Source: Elusimicrobiota bacterium
GTDB lineage: Bacteria > Elusimicrobiota > Elusimicrobia > UBA1565 > UBA9628
Assembly: GCA_016191335.1 (NCBI GenBank)
Contig: JACPOW010000063.1
Coordinates: 1-47,630, forward strand
Reading direction: 5' to 3'
DNA length: 47,630 nucleotides
In this document: positions 19,219-30,724 of the stretch, in pieces
Layout: every line of letters starts with the position of its first letter
Position numbering within the stretch: position 1 is the stretch's first letter
Made by a program: the position numbers and the translations under genes
The notes under the pieces: generated by a model
What the model saw: only the letters and a program-made list of their open reading frames with translations
Told to the model about the DNA's origin: nothing
The model's database searches: none

Positions 19219-19359
19219 CGCGCTGGCGGGCGTTACCCGCCGGCAATGGCGCTTCGCCTCCATATAGGCGATGCTATACCCTGTGATATCCCCGTTTCCG
19301 CGGGCCTCATAAACGCTAGAATCCCGGAGTTGAGCGACGGCCGAGAGGGCGAGCATTCG
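19219..19359 (+). other. Intergenic region before treS with two hairpins
   Basis: Holds a G/C hairpin GCTGGCGGG-CGTTA-CCCGCCGGC just after the peptidase stop and a second, TCGCCT-CCATAT-AGGCGA, near 19253-19270. A TAGAAT hexamer at 19317-19322 may be the treS -10 box, giving a leader of about 30 bases. No T-run follows the first hairpin, so it is at best a weak terminator. Confidence 0.4.
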
Positions 19360-22691
<3,332 letters not shown>

Positions 22692-22695
<4 letters not shown>

Positions 22696-23561
22696 GCGCG
22701 GCTCGAGGCGTACATCCCGCCGAGGACGAGCGCGCCGCCGGCCATGCTCCAGCGGGTCAGCGGGTCGCCCTGCAGGCCGACCCCGAGCAGGACGCCGACG
22801 ACGGGCTGCAGGAAGATGAAGTTGGCCACCTTCGAGGCCTCCACGCTCTTGAGCGCGACGTTCCACAGGATGACGGCCAGGAACCCCCCCGCGACGGCGA
22901 GGTAGCCCGTCGCGAGCCAGGCCCGCGCCGGCACCGCGGACCACGCCGCGGCGTCCGCGCCGGGAGCGGCCCAGGCCGCCACGCCCAGGAAGCCGATGAG
23001 GGAGGTGACCGCCGTGAAATCGAGCGGGTCCACGCGCTTGAGCGCGGACTTGCCCAGCACGCTGTACAGCGCCCAGCAGGACCCGTGCGTCGCGAGGATC
23101 AGGTCCCCCTTGAGGCGGTCCGTGAAGACCCCCGACAGGCTCGGGAATCCCTGAAAGGCGATGAACATCGCCCAGGCCACGCCGAGAACGAGCGACAGGA
23201 TCTTCAGCCCCGTGAGCGCCTCGCCGAGGAAGAGCGCGGAGAGCAGCACGATGGTGACCGGCTCGATGCCGACGAGCAAGGACGCGCTCGTGGCCGAGGA
23301 GAGCTTCACGCCGTAGGTGCCGAGCGCCAGCGGCAGCGCGTAGCCGAAGAGCCCGACGGCGACGAGGCGCGCCCAGTCGCCCCGCGTCGCGGCCGCCAGC
23401 CGGGCGCGTCCCCGCCAGACGAACGGGACGAAGAGCGCCGCGCACAGCGCCATGCGCAGCAGCACCAGGTCCTTCTCGGGGAAGCCCTTGAGCGCCTCGG
23501 TCGTGACCGCGTACGTCGACCCGCCGAGGATGTTGGAGACGGCGATCAGGAGGTAGGGCAC
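22692..23561 (-). CDS. EamA/DMT-family transporter
   Basis: 289 aa with about ten hydrophobic helices and two EamA repeats. Motifs: NILGGSTYAVTTEAL (N-terminal repeat), LLVGIEPVTIVLLSALFLGEALT (end of repeat 1), and FLQPVVGVLLG (end of repeat 2). Inner-membrane exporter of small metabolites; substrate unknown. Start taken at the GTG at 23561, 7 bases after the ispDF stop, because the protein begins there with the first helix. Sequence further upstream in frame is the out-of-frame shadow of ispF. Confidence 0.85.
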
Positions 23562-23568
23562 CCCGGCG

Positions 23569-24723
23569 CTAGCGGGCGAGGACGGTCGCGACGGCGTGGC
23601 AGGCGATGGCCTCGCCGCGGCCGACGGCGTCGAGGCCTTCGTTGCTCTTGGCCTTGAGGCTGACGCGCGACTCGGGGAGCTGGAACAGCGCGGCGAGCGA
23701 GGCCTTGAGCTTCTCGTAATGCGGCTTGAGCTTGGGCTCCTCGGCGATGAGGGTCGCGTCGAGGTGCACGATCTCGCCGCCGAAGGCGGCGGTTTTTTCC
23801 AAGACATGGGCGACGATGGCTTTTGACTCAAGCCCTTTGAATTTGGGGTCGGTGGGCGGAAAAGCGATGCCGATCTCCCCTAATCCTAGGGCGCCCAGAA
23901 CGGCGTCGCAGCAGGCATGGAGGACCGCATCCCCGTCGGAGTGACCCAGCAGACCTTTGTTATGCGGGAGCTTGATCCCCGCCAGCCACAGCTCGCGGCC
24001 TTCCACCAGCTTGTGGATGTCGTAGCCGAATCCGGTCCGGCTCTCGCGGCGCCCGCCCTCGCGGGCCTCGATGATCGCGCCCGCCATCGTGATGTCCTCC
24101 GGGGTGGTGATCTTGAAGTTCTCGTAGCTCGATTCCACCACCGTGACCTTGTGGCCGCAGCGCTCGACGAGCTGCGATTCGTCGGTCGCGTCGGCGTCGG
24201 ACTCGAACTTCTCCAGGGCTTCCTTCAGGACGGAATAGCGGTAGGTCTGAGGGGTCTGCGCGGCCCAAAAGCGGGATCGCTCGGGGGTCTCGGCCACGGT
24301 CCGGCCCCCCTTCTCGACGACCTTGAGGGTATCCTTGACCGGGACGGCGGCGACCGCCGCGCCGGACCTCGCGGCCTCGGCGAGCGTCGCGCGCACGATC
24401 TCGGGGGTGATCATGGACCGGGCGCCGTCGTGGACCGCCACGACTTCGATGCCTTTGGGAAGCGCGGCGAAGCCGTTGCGCACCGAGCCCATGCGCGTGG
24501 GGCCGGCCGCGACGACCGTGACCTTGCCGCCGGAGAGGCGCTTGCCGTGCTCCTGGAACGAGTCCTCGCCGAGGACGAGCACGACGCTCTCGACCTCGGC
24601 CATCCCGACGAAGCAGCCGAGAGAGAGCTCCGCGACCGTCGAGCCCGCGAGCGGCAGGAACTGCTTCGGGCGCCCCATCCGGGACCCCGAGCCGCCCGAG
24701 ACGATGATCGCCGCGGCGCGCAT
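23569..24723 (-). CDS. ispDF: Bifunctional IspD/IspF (MEP isoprenoid pathway)
   Basis: 384 aa. Residues 1-225 are the cytidylyltransferase IspD: IIVSGGSGSRMGRPKQFLPL (nucleotide loop), AVHDGARSMITPE, PVKDTLK. Residues 228-384 are 2-C-methyl-D-erythritol 2,4-cyclodiphosphate synthase IspF: RTGFGYDIHKL and LLGHSDGDAVLHA (zinc ligands D, H, H), and LKAKSNEGLDAVGRGEAIACHAV. The fused form skips diffusion between steps, although IspE acts in between and is encoded elsewhere. It overlaps yacL's last base. The radA-yacL-ispD order is conserved in many bacteria. Confidence 0.95.
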   Translation of the reverse strand: MRAAAIIVSGGSGSRMGRPKQFLPLAGSTVAELSLGCFVGMAEVESVVLVLGEDSFQEHGKRLSGGKVTVVAAGPTRMGSVRNGFAALPKGIEVVAVHDGARSMITPEIVRATLAEAARSGAAVAAVPVKDTLKVVEKGGRTVAETPERSRFWAAQTPQTYRYSVLKEALEKFESDADATDESQLVERCGHKVTVVESSYENFKITTPEDITMAGAIIEAREGGRRESRTGFGYDIHKLVEGRELWLAGIKLPHNKGLLGHSDGDAVLHACCDAVLGALGLGEIGIAFPPTDPKFKGLESKAIVAHVLEKTAAFGGEIVHLDATLIAEEPKLKPHYEKLKASLAALFQLPESRVSLKAKSNEGLDAVGRGEAIACHAVATVLAR

Positions 24724-25730
24724 CAGGCCGTCTGGCGCTCCGGACGGGCTTCCGGGCGGGCCTTCGCGAAGATCATGCGTCCGTTGGAGGTCTGATGGAT
24801 CGAGGTCACCGTCGCCTCGAGGCGCTTGCCGACGGAGCGGCGGCCGTCCTCGACGACCACCATCGTGCCGTCGTCCAGGAAGCCGACGCCCTGCTCGCGC
24901 TCCTTGCCGTCCTTCATGACGAACACGCTCATCGTCTCGCCGGGCAGGACCACGGTCTTGAGCGCGGAGGAGAGGTCGTTGACGTTGAGGACGGTCACGC
25001 CCTCGAGGGTGGCGACCTTGTTGACGTTGAAGTCGGTGGTGACGATGCGCGCGCCCATCTCGCGGGCGAGCTTGACGACCTTGCCCTCGATCTCGGCGAT
25101 CTCGGGGACGTCCTTGTCGAGGATGCGCACGGGCACGACGTGGCCTTCCTGCAGGCGGGCGAGGATGTCGAGGCCGCGGCGGCCGCGGGCGCGCTTCATC
25201 GGGTCCTCGGCGTCGGCGAGGCGGTGCAGCTCGGTCAGCACGAAGCGGGGCACCACGAGCGTGCCGGAGAGGAAGTTGGTCTCCACGACCTCGGCGACGC
25301 GGCCGTCGATGATCGCGTTGCAGTCGAGGATCTTCAGGTCGGAGCCGCGCTTCTTGCCCATCTTGAGCAGGTCCTTGTCGAGGTCGTCGAGCTCGGGCGC
25401 CTTGCGCAGGGCGATGACGAAGCCGAGGACGCCGAAGGCGAAGAAGCGCAGCAGCGAGTACTTGTCCCAGACCTTGTAGATCTCCTCGTTGCCCATCTGG
25501 AACACCGAGTAGTCCACGAGGCGCGAGGTGATGATGCCGACCGCGATGCCGAGCACGCCGGTGATCAAGGTCAGCAGGTTGAGCTCGGCGACCATGTACT
25601 CGATGCCGACGATGAACAGGCCGACCGCGAAGCCGATGCCGACGCCGGCGGGCGTCTGGGTGATCTTGCCGAAATAGACGATGGCGGGACAGATGAGGAT
25701 GACGGCGAGACGGAATATGACGGTATACAT
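24723..25730 (-). CDS. PIN/TRAM-domain membrane protein (YacL-like)
   Basis: 335 aa. Four N-terminal membrane helices (about 5-110), then a PIN domain starting KILDCNAIIDGRV (about 133) with acidic residues in the second part (RIVTTDFNVNK, about 230). A C-terminal TRAM RNA-binding domain ends near 320 (VFVMKDGKEREQGVGFLDDG). Family members are putative membrane-anchored RNases; the natural target is unknown. It is in the classic radA-yacL-ispDF neighbourhood. The C-terminal tail is Arg/Pro/Glu-rich. Confidence 0.9.
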   Translation of the reverse strand: MYTVIFRLAVILICPAIVYFGKITQTPAGVGIGFAVGLFIVGIEYMVAELNLLTLITGVLGIAVGIITSRLVDYSVFQMGNEEIYKVWDKYSLLRFFAFGVLGFVIALRKAPELDDLDKDLLKMGKKRGSDLKILDCNAIIDGRVAEVVETNFLSGTLVVPRFVLTELHRLADAEDPMKRARGRRGLDILARLQEGHVVPVRILDKDVPEIAEIEGKVVKLAREMGARIVTTDFNVNKVATLEGVTVLNVNDLSSALKTVVLPGETMSVFVMKDGKEREQGVGFLDDGTMVVVEDGRRSVGKRLEATVTSIHQTSNGRMIFAKARPEARPERQTA

Positions 25731-25791
25731 GGAATGCCCCCGACGGAGGTTATGACGGAATGAACGCCCTATTCTACGAAATCGGGAGGCG

Positions 25792-27055
25792 CTACTCGAC
25801 CCCGAAAGCGGCTTCCGCCGCCTCGCGCAGGTCCGCGACGCCCGTGACGCTCAATCCCAAGGTCCGGGGCAGGTCCTTGGCCGCGCGCGCGGGCCCGAGA
25901 GCGCGCTTGAAGCCGGCCTTCGCCGCCTCGCGCAGGCGCAGCTCGAGCTGCGGCACACGGGCGACCTCGCCCAGCAGGCTGACCTCGCCGAGCAGGGCCA
26001 GGTCGGAGGGGACCGACTTGTCGCGCCAGGAGCCGGCGACCGCCATGCAGGCGGCCAGGTCGAGGGCCGGGTCCTTGAGGCGCAGGCCGCCGGCGAGGCT
26101 GACGAAGCAGTCCCGGTCCTCGAGGCGCAGGCCGATGTGGCGCTCCATCGCCGCGAGCAGGACGAGCACGCGGTTGAGGTCGAGGCCGGTGGACATGCGG
26201 CGGGGCAGAGGGTAGCGGGTCGGCACGACCAAGGACTGCACCTCGACGAGGACGGGGCGGGAGCCTTCGAGCGCGACGGACACGGCGCGGCCCGGAGCGG
26301 CGGCGCGTCCGAGTTCGGCGGCGAAGAAGGCGGTCGCGTCCTTGACCTCCTTGAGACCGGCCTCCCCCATCTCGAACAGGCCCAGCTCGTCCGTCGGCCC
26401 GAAACGGTTCTTCTGGGCGCGCAGGACGCGGAGCACGTCGTGGTTGTCGGTGTCGAAATACAGCACGGTGTCGACGAGGTGCTCCAGGACCTTGGGCCCG
26501 GCGAGCGAGCCGTCCTTGGTCACGTGGCCGAGAAGGAAGACGACGGTGTCCTTCGCCTTGGCGGCGCGCACGAGCTCGGCGGCGCACTCGCGCACCTGGC
26601 CCACGGAGCCCGGGCTCGAGGCGAGCTGGGGGTGCGTGACCGTCTGGATCGAGTCGAGCACCATCGCCCACGGCTTGACCTGCTCCATGGCGGCGATGAT
26701 CTTGGACAGCGAGGACTCGGAGACGAGGTACAGCTGCTCGGAGGAAATCCCCAGACGCTTGGCGCGGCTGGAGACCTGGCGCAGGCTCTCCTCGCCGGAG
26801 GCGTACAGGAACGGCCCCTTCTCGGCGAGCTTGGCCGCCGCCTGGAGCATCAAGGTGGACTTGCCGATGCCCGGCGGACCCGCCAGGAGCACGACTTGCC
26901 CCTCCACAAGCCCGCCGCCGAGGAGGCGATCCAGCTCTCTCGACGACCTCCTCGGCCATCGTGTTCCACTCGGAGCAGCCGGGGCATTGGCCCATCGGCT
27001 TGCCGGCGGAGTGGCCGCAGGCTTGGCATCGGAAAACCGTCTTTAATCGCGCCAT
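25792..27055 (-). pseudogene. radA: DNA repair protein RadA, frameshifted with missing linker
   Basis: The first frame, from the ATG at 27055 (GAGGA seven bases upstream), gives the zinc finger FRCQACG...CPGCSEWNTMAEEVVE (39 residues). It then runs out of frame. The second frame reads ELDRLLGGGLVEG from 26937, Walker A AGPPGIGKST, the RadA-specific KNRFGPTDELGLFEM, and a Lon-like C-terminal domain ending at 25792. Between EEVVE and ELDRLLGGG other RadA proteins have about 40 residues; here there are none. The junction is GAGAGAGCTGG, a short repeat compatible with slippage or deletion. RadA drives branch migration in recombination. Read literally, only a zinc-finger-less C-terminal protein starting at the GTG at 26907 could be made. 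A sequencing or assembly error is a live alternative. Confidence 0.85.
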
Positions 27056-27084
27056 GGTCGTTCCTCGGTCGGGTCGGGCTCGGG

Positions 27085-27114
27085 AGTATAGCATGTCGAA
27101 CATGCGTACGACAA
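27085..27114 (-). promoter_or_regulatory. Sigma70-like promoter of radA
   Basis: Minus strand TTGTCG (27114-27109), 18-base spacer, TATACT (27090-27085). About 30 bases before the ATG, and GAGGA provides a ribosome binding site. Confidence 0.65.
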
Positions 27115-27131
27115 GCCCCTCCCCTCTATCA

Positions 27132-27157
27132 TACGACCGAGACCCCGGAAAAGTTCC
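27132..27157 (-). promoter_or_regulatory. ECF-sigma-like promoter motif upstream of radA
   Basis: Minus strand GGAAC (27157-27153), 17 bases, CGTA (27135-27132), the layout of extracytoplasmic-function sigma promoters. The spacer (TTTTCCGGGGTCTCGGT) closely matches the spacers of two other copies in this window. Confidence 0.5.
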
Positions 27158-27166
27158 CTCGGAGGG

Positions 27167-27574
27167 CTAGCGGGTCAGGACAGCGAGGGCGTACATGTCC
27201 CCGCGGCGGTCGAGGTACCAATCGAGAATCTCGGAACCCTCGAGCAAGGCGCCCTCTTTCCCCTCGAGCAGGCTCGCCCGCGCCCGGTCGGCGGCCGCGG
27301 TCGCGCGCAGGCCGGGGTTGTCCACGCCGCGCGCCAGGCCGACGCCGAACACGAAGGTCTTCCCGCCGTGAGCCTCCGTCCAGAAGACCCTGTCCTCCGG
27401 CGCGTGGATCTTCCTCGCCCAGCCGGGCTTGCGCCATTGGCGCGCCGCCGCCGGCGTGCGCGGCCGGCTCAGGCGCTCGGCGACCTTGGCCGCCTTCGCC
27501 TCCCACGCGCGCGCGGGAGCGGGCGCGAACGCGCCCGTTAGAACGACGACGACGAGGAAGAGCGGAGCGCGCAT
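27167..27574 (-). CDS. Exported LPP20-like protein
   Basis: 135 aa. Signal peptide (1-23, cleavage after PARA). The mature part has FVFGVGLARGVDNPGLRATAAADRAR and ends with YLDRRGDMYALAVLTR, the layout of LPP20/FlgO-type small envelope proteins. No lipobox Cys is present, so it is probably soluble in the periplasm or loosely envelope-bound. Function unknown. TATAAA lies 5 bases before the ATG. Confidence 0.7.
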   Translation of the reverse strand: MRAPLFLVVVVLTGAFAPAPARAWEAKAAKVAERLSRPRTPAAARQWRKPGWARKIHAPEDRVFWTEAHGGKTFVFGVGLARGVDNPGLRATAAADRARASLLEGKEGALLEGSEILDWYLDRRGDMYALAVLTR

Positions 27575-27579
27575 ACGGG

Positions 27580-27585
27580 TTTATA
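27580..27585 (-). promoter_or_regulatory. -10 hexamer TATAAA before the LPP20-like gene
   Basis: TATAAA, five bases, ATG at 27574; no Shine-Dalgarno. Leaderless-type arrangement. Confidence 0.5.
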
Positions 27586-27636
27586 GCAGGCCCCTGCCGC
27601 GATAGCCATAGCGGGCGCGCGAATGTTTTACGCCGT

Positions 27637-27662
27637 GCAACTTTTTCGGGGGCTCGATCGTC
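27637..27662 (+). promoter_or_regulatory. ECF-sigma-like promoter motif upstream of the gene at 27714
   Basis: GCAAC (27637-27641), 17 bases, CGTC (27659-27662). The spacer (TTTTTCGGGGGCTCGAT) is nearly identical to that before the ORF6N gene at 42.6 kb. Confidence 0.5.
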
Positions 27663-27675
27663 GGATAGAGAGGGT

Positions 27676-27701
27676 AAAAACTGTTGTCAACAACAGTTTT
27701 T
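27676..27701. promoter_or_regulatory. Perfect 11-bp inverted repeat in the 5' region of the gene at 27714
   Basis: AAAAACTGTTG, loop TCAA, CAACAGTTTTT. It lies between the ECF-like motif and the GGGAG ribosome binding site. As DNA it could be an operator; as RNA it could attenuate transcription, having a T-run on the right arm. Confidence 0.6.
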
Positions 27702-27713
27702 GGGAGCGAATCT

Positions 27714-28586
27714 GTGAATGGTGTGAATATCTCAAAGCTGTCCGCCGAGGAATTATGGGCGCGTCTCATAGAACTCGCGAAGGTCGAGCGGGGCGCGACA
27801 TGCGACCTCGTCGAAACCTTGGCGGAGACCGATCGGCGAGGCCTCTACAAGGACCACTCGTATGTTTCTCTGTTCGAGTGCTGCGTGCATAAGCTCGGCT
27901 TCTCCGAAGCGGCGGCCTACCGCCGTATCCGTGCCGCCCGATCCCTCAAGTTGTTTCCGCCGATAGGACCCCTCCTTCGTCAGGGACGCCTCACCCTCGA
28001 ATCGATCGCCTTGTTGCATCCATTCTTGAAGGATCCCGACGCGGCCGCGCTCGTCAGCGCCGCCGCGGGAAAACGCGTTTGGGAGGTCGAGCGCCTCATC
28101 GCGAGCCGGCGGACGGAGGAGCCGCGCCGCGACGTCGTGCGTTTCATCGCGCCGGCGCTCGCGGTGCCGGCGACGGTCCCGGAAACGCGACCGTTGTTCG
28201 ATCTTCCCGCCGTCGTTTCGGCTCCGAACGCGCCGGCTTCGATCGCCGCGCCGACCGAGCCGCCGGCCGTCTCGCCTTCCCCGTCGCCAGACCAGGCTTC
28301 TCCGCCGCCAGACGAGGCTCCCCCGCCCATCGATATGCCCGCCGCGGCGCCCGTCGCCGTTCAGGCGATGGCCGGTCCGGCGAACCACGAACGAGAGGCA
28401 CCGTCGTCGCGCCACGCGGTCCGGATCGCCTTCACCGCCGACGAAAGCTTCTTCCGTCTCATGAAAGAAGCTCAGGCCGCGATGCGGCACAAATATCCGA
28501 GCGGGAGGCTCGACGAGGTTTTTCGCGACGCGCTCGAGGCCCTGCTGCGAAAGAAGACGCCGTGGGCGTACCGGAAAGGCCGCTGA
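27714..28586 (+). CDS. Relative of helical HNH-endonuclease proteins, lacking the HNH domain
   Basis: 290 aa from the GTG at 27714 (GGGAG seven bases upstream). A TTG start at 27684 would place the start inside the hairpin. Residues 1-130 are helical, with YVSLFECCVHKLGFSEAAAYRRIRAAR and RQGRLTLESIALLHPFL. This pattern is seen in the N-terminal half of many HNH-endonuclease-annotated proteins. A long Pro/Ala-rich linker (about 165-235) follows, then a short domain FTADESFFRLMKEAQAAM...LDEVFRDALEALL that in relatives comes just before the HNH nuclease. Here the protein stops right after it, so the nuclease part is absent. It may be a natural nuclease-free DNA-binding form or a degenerate homing gene. 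Function unknown. Confidence 0.7.
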   Translation: MNGVNISKLSAEELWARLIELAKVERGATCDLVETLAETDRRGLYKDHSYVSLFECCVHKLGFSEAAAYRRIRAARSLKLFPPIGPLLRQGRLTLESIALLHPFLKDPDAAALVSAAAGKRVWEVERLIASRRTEEPRRDVVRFIAPALAVPATVPETRPLFDLPAVVSAPNAPASIAAPTEPPAVSPSPSPDQASPPPDEAPPPIDMPAAAPVAVQAMAGPANHEREAPSSRHAVRIAFTADESFFRLMKEAQAAMRHKYPSGRLDEVFRDALEALLRKKTPWAYRKGR

Positions 28587-28589
28587 CGC

Positions 28590-29921
28590 CTACTTCTTGG
28601 AGCGGCCCTTGCTGCCGGCGACGCCGAACGACACCATGCCGAACAGATAGGCGATGTCGGTATCCTCGAACATGACCTTGATCCAGCTCTGGTAGCGCGG
28701 GACCTCGGCGATGTCCTCGACGCGGCCGCCGAGGCTGACGTGCTTCTGGACCTTGATCTGCGCGCCGAGGTCATAGGAGGGCTTGGAGAAGCGCCTCCCC
28801 TCGATGATGCGGTTGCGGCCGAAGTCGTGGCCCTGGGCCACGACGGAGAGGCGGCCGAGGACGGGGTCCTTGTGGAAGGGCGTGAGGGTCACGCGCGCGC
28901 CGCCGCCGGAGCGGATCACGCCGAAGCCGACGTCCCACCAGGAGTTCTCGAAGCCGAGCAGGGCGTCGATCTGGTTCGGGCGGGCGTAGTCCGGCTTCGA
29001 GCCGCGCTTCTCGTCGTTGATGTTGGCGAGGTTCGAGCCGCCGACGTAGTAGTAGCGGCCGTCGTGCGGCGAGATCTTCAGGCCGAGGTCCACGCGCGAG
29101 GTGCGCACCGCGTGCTCGTAGCGCCAGTCGTAGTTCCAGAACACGCGGAACTGGGTGATGCGGCCGAACACGTCCTTCGCGGTGCCGGCGGCTTCCTTCA
29201 CGCTGGCGACCGTCTCCTTCACGTCGTCCTTGATCTTCTGGTCGTTGAGCAGGGCGCCGATGGTGCCGGAGCTGGTGTTCAGGCTGGCCATCATCGTGTT
29301 CGACTTGGCGAGCAGGGCGTCGAGCTTCTCGGTGATGTCGTCGCTGCGGTCGAGCGCGCGCGTCAGCTTGGGCTTCGTCGTCTCGATGAGGTCGTTGAGG
29401 TTGGCCGTCATCTCGCGGACGTTGGCCACGGTCTCGGTCAGGTTGTCGGCGAGCTTGCCGCGGGGGCCTTCCTTGGTGAAGCCGTCGAGCAGGTTCTCGA
29501 GCTTGCCGAGCGCCTTGGTCAGCGACTTCTCGATGGAGACGGGATCCTCGCCGCGCACGGTCGAGTTGGCGGGGATGACGCCCTTGGCGCGGGAGCCCTG
29601 GTCCACCTGGAGGTACTTGGAGCCGATGATGCCGGTGGAGCCGATCTGGAACACGGCGTCGTTGTAGATGTCGACGCCCTTGCGGATGGACATGATGACG
29701 CGCGCGCCGCCGTCGACGAGCTCGATCGAGCGCACCTGGCCGACCTCGACGCCGGAGAGCTTGACCGGGGCGTCCTTGGAGAGGTTGGCGACGTCGGAGA
29801 ACTGCCCGTAGAGGGTGTAGCGCTTCTCGAAGGTGACGTCGCCGAGCAGGAAAATGGCGGTGGCGAGGAGCGAGAGGCCCCCCAGCACGAACGCGCCGAC
29901 CTTCGTCTCGAGCGTCATCAT
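28590..29921 (-). CDS. mlaD: MlaD/MCE-family lipid transport protein with C-terminal beta-rich domain
   Basis: 443 aa. One N-terminal membrane helix (about 7-27), one MCE domain (about 35-115: LSKDAPVKLSGVEVGQV, IIGSKYLQV), a helical region (about 130-255), and an unusual C-terminal part of about 180 residues. That part is rich in Tyr, Trp, Asp and Gly in alternating patterns (NYDWRYE, SRVDLGLKISP, GRYYYVGGSN), like an outer-membrane beta-barrel. MCE proteins carry phospholipids between membranes. Start overlaps the mlaF stop by one base (TGATG). It is the last gene of the rpsF operon. Confidence 0.88.
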   Translation of the reverse strand: MMTLETKVGAFVLGGLSLLATAIFLLGDVTFEKRYTLYGQFSDVANLSKDAPVKLSGVEVGQVRSIELVDGGARVIMSIRKGVDIYNDAVFQIGSTGIIGSKYLQVDQGSRAKGVIPANSTVRGEDPVSIEKSLTKALGKLENLLDGFTKEGPRGKLADNLTETVANVREMTANLNDLIETTKPKLTRALDRSDDITEKLDALLAKSNTMMASLNTSSGTIGALLNDQKIKDDVKETVASVKEAAGTAKDVFGRITQFRVFWNYDWRYEHAVRTSRVDLGLKISPHDGRYYYVGGSNLANINDEKRGSKPDYARPNQIDALLGFENSWWDVGFGVIRSGGGARVTLTPFHKDPVLGRLSVVAQGHDFGRNRIIEGRRFSKPSYDLGAQIKVQKHVSLGGRVEDIAEVPRYQSWIKVMFEDTDIAYLFGMVSFGVAGSKGRSKK

Positions 29922-30724
29922 CAGCCGGCTTTGGCGTGGTGCGCGTTGGACGCGCCTTCCGCCTCGAACTCCTTAAGCTTCATCTTGATCGGGCCTTCAC
30001 TCTTGCCGTCGACGAACTGGCGCACGTAGGGGTTGTCGCTGATCTTGATGATCTCCGGATGCGCGACCTGCAGAACCTTCCCCTCGTGGAACATCGCGAT
30101 GCGGCTGGCGACCTTGTACGCCGCCTTCATGTCGTGCGTGACGGCGATGGCGGTCACCTTGAGCTGCTTCTGAAGGTCCAGGATCAGATCGGCGATGACG
30201 TCCGTCATGATCGGGTCCAGGCCCGTCGTGGGCTCATCATACAAAATGTAAGAAGGCTGGGCGGCGATGGCCCGGGCGAGCGCCACGCGCTTCTTCATGC
30301 CGCCGGACAGCTCGGAGGGCTTGAAGTCCTCGACGTCCTTGAGTCCGACGAGCGCCAGACAGTCCGAGGCGATCTTCCGGTACTTGCCGGGCTCGATGTC
30401 CGTCAGGTAGCGCAGGCCGAAGGTGATGTTCTCCCAGACCGTCAGGGAGTCGAACAGGGCGCCTTCCTGGAACAGGTAGCCGAACTTGCGGCGGTAGTCG
30501 GCGATCTCGCGCTCGGTCTTGAGGTCGGCCACGTTGATCCCGTCGACGATGATCTTCCCCTCGTCGGGGTGGTGCAGGCCGATGACGCACTTGAGGAAGG
30601 TGGACTTGCCGCAGCCGGAGCCGCCGATGATGACGAGGGTCTCGCCGGTCTCGACCTTCATGTCGATGCCGCGCAGGATGGTGCGGGGGCCGAAGCGCTT
30701 GACGACTCCGAAGGCGTCGATCAT
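29921..30724 (-). CDS. mlaF: Mla-type lipid ABC transporter ATPase
   Basis: 267 aa. Walker A GGSGCGKST (about 34-42), Q-loop GYLFQEGALFDSLTV, signature LSGGMKKRVALARA, Walker B YILYDEPTTGLDP, and H-loop VTHDM. The GGMKKR signature variant is typical of the MlaF/Ttg2A lipid transport ATPases. Works with the MlaE permease and MlaD. Start ATG 30724 shares one base with the mlaE stop. A C-terminal extension (VDGKSEGPIKMKLKEFEAEG) follows the core. Confidence 0.93.
   Translation of the reverse strand: MIDAFGVVKRFGPRTILRGIDMKVETGETLVIIGGSGCGKSTFLKCVIGLHHPDEGKIIVDGINVADLKTEREIADYRRKFGYLFQEGALFDSLTVWENITFGLRYLTDIEPGKYRKIASDCLALVGLKDVEDFKPSELSGGMKKRVALARAIAAQPSYILYDEPTTGLDPIMTDVIADLILDLQKQLKVTAIAVTHDMKAAYKVASRIAMFHEGKVLQVAHPEIIKISDNPYVRQFVDGKSEGPIKMKLKEFEAEGASNAHHAKAG

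Noticed and set aside
26925..26950. Programmed frameshift or intein remnant in radA
   Set aside because: The linker is absent rather than interrupted and no intein motifs exist; deletion explains it better.
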